Shown: one piece after another, positions 24,358 through 30,803 of the stretch
Position numbering within the stretch: the first letter of the stretch is position 1
Layout: each line of letters starts with the position of its first letter
NCBI GenBank assembly: GCA_043101615.1
Contig: JBICID010000085.1
Span: 1-30,803, forward strand
DNA length: 30,803 nucleotides
Direction of reading: 5' to 3'
Source of the DNA: JBLHKT01 sp043101615
GTDB taxonomy: Bacteria; Planctomycetota; Phycisphaerae; Phycisphaerales; UBA1924
Position numbers and translations under genes: made by a program
The notes under the pieces: generated by a model
The model's input: the letters and a program-made list of their open reading frames with translations, nothing else
Database searches by the model: none
Told to the model about the DNA's origin: nothing

Positions 24358-25287
24358 ATGGCTGAGCGGGTCGTGATCGCGGGCGGGAGCGGCTTCCTGG
24401 GCATGAACCTGACGCGTCACCTTGTGTCGCTCGGGCATGAGGTCGTCGTGCTGGCCCGGGGATCGGTCGCCGGGCTGCCCGACGGGTCCCGGGCGGCCCG
24501 CTGGGACGGACGGTCACTGGGCGACTGGGCGAGCGAGCTGGACGGGGCCTCGGGGCTGGTGAACCTGTGCGGGCGGACGGTGGACTGCCGCAAGACGCCC
24601 GACCACTGCGACGAGATCCTGCGGTCGCGGGTGGAGTCCACGCGTGTGCTGGGCGAGGCGACGGCGGCCCTGGCCCCGGACCGCCGCCCGGGCGTGTGGG
24701 TGCAGATGAGCACCGGGCACATCTACGGCGATCCGCCGCGGGTGGTGTGCGACGAGGGCTCGGCCCTCGGGTACGGGCTGGCACCCACGGTCGGCAAGGC
24801 GTGGGAGGCCGCCTTCGACAAGTCCTGCCCGGAGGGCGTGCGCCGTGTGGTCCTGCGGACCAGCTTCGTGCTCGGCAAGCGGGGCGGGGCCTTCCCGATG
24901 CTCAAGCGACTCGCCCGGCTGGGGCTGGGCGGGCGCGTCGGGCGCGGCACGCAGGGCGTGAGCTGGCTCCACGAGCGTGACATGGACCGTTTGTTCGAGC
25001 GTGGCCTCACCGACGCCTCCATGCAGGGCATGTATATCGCGACCGCCCCCGAGCCGGTCGGCTACACCGAGTTCATGCGGACGCTGCGCCGCGTGGTCGG
25101 CATGCCGATCGGGTTGCCGGGCCCGGCCTGGGGTGTGCGGCTCGCGGCCGCGACGGTGCTGCGGACCGACCCGGAGCTGGTGCTGTACGGGCGGAGGCTC
25201 GTGTCGAAGCGGCTGGAGGACGAGGGGTTCGAGTTCGAGTACGGGGGTTTGGAGGCCGCGCTGCGGGAGTTGTGCGGGAAGGGATGA
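24358..25287 (+). CDS. NAD(P)-dependent epimerase/SDR, TIGR01777 (SDR39U1) family
   Basis: The 309-residue protein opens with the Rossmann glycine motif GGSGFLG (residues 9-15). It continues with GLVNLCGRTVDCRKT, EILRSRVESTRVLGEA, QMSTGHIYGD, RTSFVLGKRGGAFPML, LGLGGRVGRGTQGVSWLHERDM and a C-terminal LVLYGRRLVSKRLEDEGFEF. This order is that of the SDR39U1/YfcH family, whose in vivo reaction is not well established. GGGAGG 8 nt before the ATG fixes the start. The gene is divergent from the small lipoprotein gene. Confidence 0.88.
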   Translation: MAERVVIAGGSGFLGMNLTRHLVSLGHEVVVLARGSVAGLPDGSRAARWDGRSLGDWASELDGASGLVNLCGRTVDCRKTPDHCDEILRSRVESTRVLGEATAALAPDRRPGVWVQMSTGHIYGDPPRVVCDEGSALGYGLAPTVGKAWEAAFDKSCPEGVRRVVLRTSFVLGKRGGAFPMLKRLARLGLGGRVGRGTQGVSWLHERDMDRLFERGLTDASMQGMYIATAPEPVGYTEFMRTLRRVVGMPIGLPGPAWGVRLAAATVLRTDPELVLYGRRLVSKRLEDEGFEFEYGGLEAALRELCGKG

Positions 25288-25309
25288 GGGTGTGTCGGCG
25301 ATCGAGAGC

Positions 25310-25389
25310 GGTGCCCGCCTTCGACGCGCAGCGCGAAGGCGGACGGGCGCGGGACGCGTGCTTCGCCCTTCGGGTCGAAGCACGGCACC
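25310..25389 (-). repeat. 80-nt dispersed palindromic repeat, copy B
   Basis: Read on the minus strand this matches copy A (13309-13388) at all but about five of 80 positions, including both hairpins. Here the second hairpin is perfect: CCGCCTTCG pairs with CGAAGGCGG. On its upstream side (minus strand, about 25400-25437) is a sequence ACCCGGAGCGCAAGCGA, related to the 23-nt tandem unit next to copy C, so the two repeat types travel together. Confidence 0.85.
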
Positions 25390-25447
25390 TGGCGCATCGG
25401 TTCACTGTCCCATCGCTTGCGCTCCGGGTTCGTCGGGGGTGGGATCC

Positions 25448-25453
25448 TAAAGT
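25448..25453 (+). promoter_or_regulatory. Putative -10 element TAAAGT, leaderless start of the Dus gene
   Basis: TAAAGT ends 6 nt before the ATG at 25460, with no Shine-Dalgarno sequence between. The element supports ATG 25460 as the start against the downstream in-frame ATG at 25601. Confidence 0.4.
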
Positions 25454-25459
25454 TGCTCC

Positions 25460-26824
25460 ATGGGTTGCGAGACCTCATCCAGGAACGCCACCGGCCCGGC
25501 CCCGGCGATCGCGCCGGGGGGTGGGCGCCGTGCGCCCGCGGGCGAGCTCGATCCGCGCCGCGTGGCGGAGGGGCTGGTCGAGCAGTTCGGCGAGGGCGGC
25601 ATGGACCCGCGCGTGCGCGAGCTGGTGCCAGGGTTCGACGCGCCCTTCTTTCAGGCCGGGCTGGCGGGGTACTCCGACGCCGCGATGCGGATCGTCGCGC
25701 GACGGCACGGCTGCCCGTTCTGCGTGACCGAGGCGTTGTTGGATCGTGCATTGCTGGGGGGCGGCAAGGGCTTCGTGAAGGCCGACCTGGGCGACGTGGC
25801 CGACAACGTGCCCGGGGGCGACGAGGACCACCCGCTCGCCGGGCAGATCATGGGCTCGGAGCCCGCGGAGATGGCCGCGGCGGCGGTGAAGATGGTCGAG
25901 CAGGCCCGGCGCGAGGCGGTGGCCTATCGCGACATCGCGTACACGGAGCCGGTGCCGTTTATGGCCAAGCCGGTGAAGGAGCGCCTCCGGGAACTACCAG
26001 AGCACGACCTCGACGCCCACGCCAGACTGGAAACCAGCGAGCAGACCTTTGCGACCATCGACGTGAACCTCGCCTGCCCGGTCAAGAAGATCTCGTCCAA
26101 GGCACGCGGCGGGCACTGGCTGCGCGAGCCCGAGGGAGCGATCCGCATCCTCGAGGCGGTGCGCGAGGCCCTGCCCCCCGAGATCGCGGTGACGGTGAAG
26201 ATGCGCCGCGCATTCGACGAGACGCCGGAGATGCGCGAGAACTTCCTGAAGATCTTCGACGCCGCGTACGACATGGGGTGCGCCTGGGTGACGGTGCACG
26301 GTCGCACGGTCGAGCAGAAGTACGTCGGCCCGAGCCGGTGGGACCCGATCCGAGAGCTCGTTGAGCGCAGCCCGGAGCGCGTGATCTTCGGCAGCGGCGA
26401 CGTATGGACCTGGGCCGACATCTTCCGCATGGTCGGCTACACCGGCGTGTCCGGGGCCAGCGTCGCACGCGGCTGCATCGGCAACCCGTGGATCTTCCGC
26501 CAGGCACGCGACGTGCTCGAGGGCCGCCCCCCCCGGTTGCCCTCGGTTCTTGAGCAGAAACAGGTATTACTGGAGCACTTCGAGCTGGCCGTCGCGGTCA
26601 ACGAGCGCTGGGTGCGCGGCAAGACCGCCGCCGTCAAGCACGAGCGGGCCGAGCGGTTCACCGGCAAGACCATGCGGAAGTTTGGCATCCGCTTCGCCGA
26701 GCACCACCCGCGCGGCGACGAGGTCCGCAAGTCCTTCATCCGCGTGGACACGCTGGACGACTGGCGCGGGGTGCTGGAGGAGTGGTACGGGGAGGGGCAC
26801 GAAGATCGAGTGGAGACGGCATGA
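25460..26824 (+). CDS. tRNA-dihydrouridine synthase
   Basis: The 454-residue flavoenzyme reduces uridines in tRNA. Motifs seen are the TIM-barrel start FFQAGLAGYSD, QIMGSEPAEM (129-138), catalytic Cys206 in NLACPVKK, TVKMRRAF, TVHGRTVEQKYVGPSRW and the FMN-phosphate site GASVARGCIGNPWIF. It is closest to DusB-type enzymes. Two oddities are visible: an N-terminal extension of about 55 residues, and an insert (about 152-198) just before the catalytic loop, making it over 100 residues longer than usual. The catalytic loop reads NLACP where NxGCP is common. ATG 25460 is supported by the upstream TAAAGT; ATG 25601 (407 residues, GAGGG upstream) is the alternative. Its stop overlaps the start of the thioredoxin gene. 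Confidence 0.92.
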   Translation: MGCETSSRNATGPAPAIAPGGGRRAPAGELDPRRVAEGLVEQFGEGGMDPRVRELVPGFDAPFFQAGLAGYSDAAMRIVARRHGCPFCVTEALLDRALLGGGKGFVKADLGDVADNVPGGDEDHPLAGQIMGSEPAEMAAAAVKMVEQARREAVAYRDIAYTEPVPFMAKPVKERLRELPEHDLDAHARLETSEQTFATIDVNLACPVKKISSKARGGHWLREPEGAIRILEAVREALPPEIAVTVKMRRAFDETPEMRENFLKIFDAAYDMGCAWVTVHGRTVEQKYVGPSRWDPIRELVERSPERVIFGSGDVWTWADIFRMVGYTGVSGASVARGCIGNPWIFRQARDVLEGRPPRLPSVLEQKQVLLEHFELAVAVNERWVRGKTAAVKHERAERFTGKTMRKFGIRFAEHHPRGDEVRKSFIRVDTLDDWRGVLEEWYGEGHEDRVETA

Positions 26825-27345
26825 TCCGAGTGTCCGCGATCCTGACCGCGCTGTGCCTCAGCGTGCTGCCCGGCTGCATGGGCGGCCCCAAGGTCGGCAC
26901 GCCCGCCCCCGCCTTCGCGGCCCGAGTCAGCGACGGCACCGAAGTCTCGCTGAACGCGTTCGAGGGCGACGTGCTCGTGCTCGATTTCTTCGCGACGTGG
27001 TGCCCCAACTGCCGCAAGGCGGCCCCGCACATCCAGGCGTTGCACGAGGCGTGGAGCGCGAACGACGAGGTGCGGGTCGTGGGCGTGCACTTCGACGACA
27101 ACTACTCAAAGGGCCACCCCACGGAGTGGGCCGCGGAGCACGGGTTCACCTTCGAGATCGTGCCGGACGGGCGTTCGGTGGCCGAGGCGTACAACATCGA
27201 GATGCTGCCCGCGGTGGTGGTCGTCGGGCGCGACGGACGCGTGCTGCACAAGCAGTGGAACTTCTACTCGGGCGACGTGGACAAGGTCACGCGGATGATC
27301 CGGGAGGAGTTGTGGGGGCCGGACGCGGCGGAGGGGGCCCCGTGA
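26821..27345 (+). CDS. TlpA-like thioredoxin-fold lipoprotein
   Basis: The 174-residue protein starts at ATG 26821 in an ATGA overlap with dus. Its signal peptide ends in the lipobox LPGC (Cys19). The mature part is a thioredoxin fold with redox motif CPNC (Cys61, Cys64) in FFATWCPNCRKAAP and the cis-proline in EMLPAVVVVG. TlpA/ResA-type proteins reduce disulfides in the periplasm, for example in cytochrome c maturation, while anchored to the membrane. No cytochrome maturation genes are adjacent, so its partner is unknown. The stop overlaps the GTG of the DinB-like gene. Confidence 0.92.
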   Translation: MIRVSAILTALCLSVLPGCMGGPKVGTPAPAFAARVSDGTEVSLNAFEGDVLVLDFFATWCPNCRKAAPHIQALHEAWSANDEVRVVGVHFDDNYSKGHPTEWAAEHGFTFEIVPDGRSVAEAYNIEMLPAVVVVGRDGRVLHKQWNFYSGDVDKVTRMIREELWGPDAAEGAP

Positions 27346-27956
27346 GCGACACCCGGGGCGCGGCCACGTTCGAGTCCGGCGGCGGGGGCGGTGTCGTTGC
27401 GAGCTTTCGCCAGGTCTTCGAACGCCAGAAGCTCTTCGGCGAGCACGCGATCAACCAGCTCGACGACGAGGGTTTTTTCTGGAGCCCGCCCGGCCCAGCC
27501 GGGCGCGACGCCGGCCTCAACCCCGTCGGCGTGATGGCGCAGCACATCGGCGGCAACCTCGCGAGCCGCTGGACCGACTTCCTGACCACCGACGGCGAGA
27601 AGCCCTGGCGCGACCGCGACGCGGAGCTCACCCGCCCCGAGGTGCCGGACGCGGAGAGCCGGGCCCGCGAGCGTGCCCGCATCATGAACGAATGGGCGGC
27701 CGGCTGGACGGCCCTGTTCGCGGCCCTGGATGCACTCACCGACGCGGACCTCGCCCGCACCGTCACCATCCGCGGCGCCCCGCACACCGTGGCTCTTGCC
27801 CTCGCCCGCTGCCTCGACCACATGGGCTTCCACGTCGGGCAGATGAACGTCGTGGCCCGCCTGTGGGTCGGCTCGGACGCGTGGGAGTGGTTCACGCTCG
27901 CGCCCGGCGGGACGAAGGCGTTCAACGAATCGATGCGTGCCAGGCACACCCGCTGA
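27342..27956 (+). CDS. DinB-like four-helix protein (DUF1572 type)
   Basis: The 204-residue protein starts at GTG 27342, overlapping the thioredoxin stop by 4 nt. Features of the DUF1572/DinB group are the helix SFRQVFERQKLFGEHAINQL, PVGVMAQHIGGNLASRWTDFLTTDGEKPWRDRD with a likely metal-ligand His68, and LDHMGFHVGQM with further histidines. The fold is a metal-binding four-helix bundle also used by thiol-dependent S-transferases; the reaction is unknown. The first 18 residues are Gly-rich and probably disordered. The gene ends the dus operon and faces the convergent S9 peptidase; the gap of 89 nt holds only a short hairpin. Confidence 0.82.
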   Translation: MSDTRGAATFESGGGGGVVASFRQVFERQKLFGEHAINQLDDEGFFWSPPGPAGRDAGLNPVGVMAQHIGGNLASRWTDFLTTDGEKPWRDRDAELTRPEVPDAESRARERARIMNEWAAGWTALFAALDALTDADLARTVTIRGAPHTVALALARCLDHMGFHVGQMNVVARLWVGSDAWEWFTLAPGGTKAFNESMRARHTR

Positions 27957-28045
27957 CCCCCTCCTCCGCTCGGCGAAGGAGCCAGACACCGCCTGCGCTC
28001 GTAGCCCATTCTCGCCGCGGGAAGAGGGGCTTGGCATGAACGCCC

Positions 28046-30772
28046 TCACTCCTCCGGCCAGCCCTCCAGCCACGCCGGATCGAGCACCTCCTGCGCGAAC
28101 AGGCTGAAGATACGACGGTACTCGTCCAGCCAGCCGGTCGGCTCGAGGAAGCCGTGCGGCTCGACGGGGTACAGCGCCATCTCCCAGCCCTCCTTCTCGA
28201 GCTCGATCAGCCGCTGCGCGAGGCGGATCGAGTCCTGCACCACCACGTTGTCGTCCACCATGCCGTGCAGCAGGAGCAGGCGCCCGTCCACGCCGCCCTC
28301 GCGGAACCGCTCGGCGTACTCGATCGGGCTGGACTTCAGGTAGGCCTGCGGGTCCACCTGCGGCGTGTTGAGGATGTTGGCGGTGTACCCGTCGTTGTAG
28401 TGCATCCAGTCCGTGACCGGCCTGAGCGCGGCCCCGGCGCGGTACACGCCCGGTCGCTCGAACATCGCCATGATCGACATGAAGCCGCCGTAGCTGCCGC
28501 CGTAGATGCCGACGCGCGACAGGTCGGCCCCGTGCTCGTCCGCGGCCCACGCCAGGCAGTCGTCGAAGTCCTGCAGCTCGGGCTCGCCCATGCGACGGTA
28601 GATCGCCTGGCGCCACTCCTTGCCGTACCCGCGGCTGGCCCGGAAGTCGGGCGCGATCACGATCGCGCCGGCCCGCGCCAGCAGCGTGTGGAACAGGTGC
28701 TCTCGGAAGTAGCCCGTCCACCCCTTGTACACGTGCTGCAGGTACCCCGCCCCGTGCGAGAAGATCACGACCGGGCGACCCGCGGGGCCGACCGGCGCGT
28801 CCTCGTCGAGATAGACCCGCGCGTGGATGGGCAGGTCGGTGTGCGAGCTCGCGATCTCGACGAACACGGGCTCGATGTAGTCGAACTCGGAGAAGGAGTC
28901 CTCGACCGTGTGCGTCAGCCGCTCTGCGTCGTCCAGCGAGAGCGGCCGATCGATCGTGCTCGCGAGCGTGAACTGATACAGCTCTCCCGGTGACGTGTGC
29001 GTCGAGTAGCTGATCACGACCCGGTGCGCATCGCGTCCGCCAGTCTCCGGGGCGTCTTCCACCGGCACCACCGAGTACGAGTCCACCGAGTGCCCGAATC
29101 CGGTCACGACCTCGTGACGCCCGCTGGGCGCGTGGTACCGCTCCAGTTCCCACTCGGTCGGGTGATTCCGGTTCGTGCGGCAGTACAGCCACAGCCCGTC
29201 CGGCGTCATATCAACGCCGTCCACCACGAAGCCGTCCCCGCCGATCACCATGTCGGGCTCACCGCCCGACCGCGGGTCCCACGTGTACAGCCCCGAGTAC
29301 CCCGGAGCCTCGCTGGTGAACCACAGCGCCCCGGTGCGCAGCCACCCCATCTGGTTGAAGCTCCAGTTGATCCACCCCTCCTCGCGCTGGTGCTCCACCA
29401 CCGTCATCGAGGGCACCCCGTCCTCACCGACCTCGCGGACGTTGACGACCACCAGCCAGCGGTCCTTGTTGTCGTTGGAACGCAGCATGAGTGCCAGATT
29501 CCCGCCGTCGTCGCTCCACGCCTGACGCATGACGTCGAGCTCACGGACCGGGCCCTCTTCTACCTTCTCTTCCCCCGCAGCATCCGAGTCATCCTCTGCG
29601 TTCTCCGCGTCATCTGCGTTCTCCGCGTTCTGATCCCCGTTGTCTTCCGCCTCGTCCCCTTCCTGCAGCCACGCCAGCGGGTCGTCGCGCACCATCGGCA
29701 GCTCGCTCCAGTCGAGCCAGTGGGCTTGCTCGTGCTCGATGTCCACCAGCGCCACCCACTGGGCCGCGCGGTCCACCAGGCCGACTTTCGGGCGGATGCT
29801 CCTCGTGCCGACGTACCCGTCCCCCTCCACGTACTCGGGCATCACGTCGCGCCTGGAGTCCTTCGTCTCCTCGCGCACGATGACCGCCATCCAGTCCGTC
29901 GTCTCGTTCAGGCTGCGGCCGCTCAGCCGGATGGACTTCTTCTGGTGCTTGTCGCCCAGGTAGACCGTCGGGATGCGGAACTCGTCGGCCTCCTGCGTCT
30001 CCTCGTTCCGGGCCTGCCTCGCGCGGCTGCGCCGCTCGCGGTCGCGGACGATCTCGAACAGCCGCTCCTGCTGGTCCTCCAGGTCGTCCTGCTTCTCGTC
30101 CGCTTCCTTCCACCGCTCCTCGAGCTCCTTCGGCTCGTCGGAGAGCTCGACCGAGATCAGCTCACGCTCGCGCCCCTCGACCAGCCCGAACTGCTCGCTG
30201 GTCATCAGATCACGCACCAGGATCGTCCCGCCCCGGTCGAACGCCAGCGCCGCCCCGCCCAGCACGAAGAACGGGCCGCTCTCGCGGGCGCTGGTCCACG
30301 TCAGCTGACGCTCGCTCAGCCGGACCTCGTCGTCCACCAGCGCGGCATCCAGGATCCACAGGTCTCCCGACCGGGTGAACACCTTCATCGCGCCGCCGTC
30401 GAACTCCTCCCAGTCCCCCCCGCGACTCGGCAGCGTGTCCAGCTCCTCGTCCGGCACGACCACCGGCTCGCTCGGCGACCCGTCCTCGTCGAACCGCACC
30501 ACCCACGTGTCGCTGATCCCATCGTCCCCCGCACGCTCGCGCCGGTAGTACACCGCGCTCCCGTCGTCGGCCCACCACGCCCCGCTCGGCGACCGCGCGA
30601 TCCACTCGTCGTCACGCATGATCTCCCTGATCGTCGGCGTCCGCAGCCCGCGCTCGCCGGCCCGCTCGACCACCCGCCCCACCACCTCGCTCGCGATCGG
30701 CTGCCCCCACGAGGGCCCAGAAAGCACAGCAAGTCCAACGAACAGCCCGAACGACAGCGAATGAGTCTTCAT
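28046..30772 (-). CDS. Secreted S9 family (prolyl oligopeptidase/DPP IV-like) serine peptidase
   Basis: The 908-residue protein has a signal peptide (residues 1 to about 23), an N-terminal beta-propeller region and a C-terminal alpha/beta hydrolase domain. The catalytic residues are Ser760 in GGSYGGF, Asp840 or Asp841 in MVDDNV, and His873 in EPHGF. Enzymes of this family cleave peptides after Pro, Ala or other residues in the periplasm or outside. Two insertions stand out: a charged, coiled-coil-like stretch (about 207-260) and an acidic Asn/Ala/Glu/Asp repeat (about 368-405) encoded by 9-nt DNA repeats. The start at ATG 30772 is preceded 7 nt upstream by TAGGCT and has no Shine-Dalgarno. 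Confidence 0.92.
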   Translation of the reverse strand: MKTHSLSFGLFVGLAVLSGPSWGQPIASEVVGRVVERAGERGLRTPTIREIMRDDEWIARSPSGAWWADDGSAVYYRRERAGDDGISDTWVVRFDEDGSPSEPVVVPDEELDTLPSRGGDWEEFDGGAMKVFTRSGDLWILDAALVDDEVRLSERQLTWTSARESGPFFVLGGAALAFDRGGTILVRDLMTSEQFGLVEGRERELISVELSDEPKELEERWKEADEKQDDLEDQQERLFEIVRDRERRSRARQARNEETQEADEFRIPTVYLGDKHQKKSIRLSGRSLNETTDWMAVIVREETKDSRRDVMPEYVEGDGYVGTRSIRPKVGLVDRAAQWVALVDIEHEQAHWLDWSELPMVRDDPLAWLQEGDEAEDNGDQNAENADDAENAEDDSDAAGEEKVEEGPVRELDVMRQAWSDDGGNLALMLRSNDNKDRWLVVVNVREVGEDGVPSMTVVEHQREEGWINWSFNQMGWLRTGALWFTSEAPGYSGLYTWDPRSGGEPDMVIGGDGFVVDGVDMTPDGLWLYCRTNRNHPTEWELERYHAPSGRHEVVTGFGHSVDSYSVVPVEDAPETGGRDAHRVVISYSTHTSPGELYQFTLASTIDRPLSLDDAERLTHTVEDSFSEFDYIEPVFVEIASSHTDLPIHARVYLDEDAPVGPAGRPVVIFSHGAGYLQHVYKGWTGYFREHLFHTLLARAGAIVIAPDFRASRGYGKEWRQAIYRRMGEPELQDFDDCLAWAADEHGADLSRVGIYGGSYGGFMSIMAMFERPGVYRAGAALRPVTDWMHYNDGYTANILNTPQVDPQAYLKSSPIEYAERFREGGVDGRLLLLHGMVDDNVVVQDSIRLAQRLIELEKEGWEMALYPVEPHGFLEPTGWLDEYRRIFSLFAQEVLDPAWLEGWPEE
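29591..29631 (-). repeat. In-frame 9-nt repeats inside the S9 peptidase gene
   Basis: On the coding strand the units AACGCGGAG, AACGCAGAT, GACGCGGAG and AACGCAGAG follow one another and encode NAE-NAD-DAE-NAE. The DNA units closely resemble the CGCGGAG units of the intergenic inverted repeat at 4321-4464. Confidence 0.75.
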
Positions 30773-30779
30773 AGTCCAG

Positions 30780-30785
30780 AGCCTA
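30780..30785 (-). promoter_or_regulatory. Putative -10 element TAGGCT, leaderless start of the S9 peptidase
   Basis: On the minus strand TAGGCT ends 7 nt before the ATG at 30772 with no Shine-Dalgarno sequence. The -35 region lies outside the window. Confidence 0.4.
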
Positions 30786-30803
30786 CCGGCTCCCCCCCCT
30801 CAC

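Overview
The window looks like chromosomal DNA of a high-GC Gram-negative bacterium, most likely a planctomycete of the Phycisphaerae type. That placement is an inference: it rests on the very high GC, the presence of an outer-membrane porin and lipoproteins, a PhoH / 7TM-HD gene pair, a DUF885 protein, a TIGR01777-type SDR, and intergenic palindromic repeats. I see no phage, transposase, CRISPR array or other clear mobile island; the window reads as ordinary core and semi-core chromosome.

Layout. 1-2004: 3' part of an ABC exporter half-transporter. 2073-2262: tRNA-Gln(CTG) on the minus strand with its own intrinsic terminator. 2391-4313: secreted DUF885 protein. 4321-4464: a short inverted repeat. 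4533-4868: small minus-strand protein with terminator. 5037-6170: MalK/UgpC-type ATPase with no permease nearby. 6264-6917: unknown protein. 7024-9140: family 2 glycosyltransferase and a BshC-like protein. 9151-11122: overlapping cluster of a periplasmic-binding lipoprotein and two zinc-ribbon membrane proteins. 11140-11229: paired REP-like hairpins. 11299-13161: argS. 13309-13515: an 80-nt palindromic repeat and the terminator of the minus-strand porin gene (13543-14877). Divergent from the porin, across a 696-nt region, are a PhoB-like response regulator and a PhoR-like kinase, then phoH, pgpH and a C39-like peptidase joined by 4-nt overlaps. 22731-22910: tandem and dispersed repeats. 22947-24308: PIG-L deacetylase and a small lipoprotein on the minus strand. 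24358-25287: SDR. 25310-25389: second full copy of the 80-nt repeat. 25460-27956: Dus, TlpA-like thioredoxin and DinB-like genes joined by 4-nt overlaps. 28046-30772: S9 peptidase on the minus strand, convergent.

How it works together. The porin, response regulator and kinase form a plausible phosphate-responsive unit: phosphate-selective-type porin, PhoB/PhoR-like pair and divergent control region. PhoH and PgpH are commonly clustered in bacteria (RNA metabolism and cyclic di-AMP turnover), but the usual third partner YbeY does not follow. A BshC-like protein and a PIG-L deacetylase of the BshB type are both present, 14 kb apart, which raises the possibility of low-molecular-weight thiol synthesis.

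The most interesting non-coding signals are: a set of TANNNT elements 5 to 7 nt before start codons that lack Shine-Dalgarno sequences, suggesting leaderless mRNAs; two or more families of structured intergenic repeats, one with covarying stems; and a C-rich, G-poor tract after several stop codons. No single strongly novel multi-gene system stands out.
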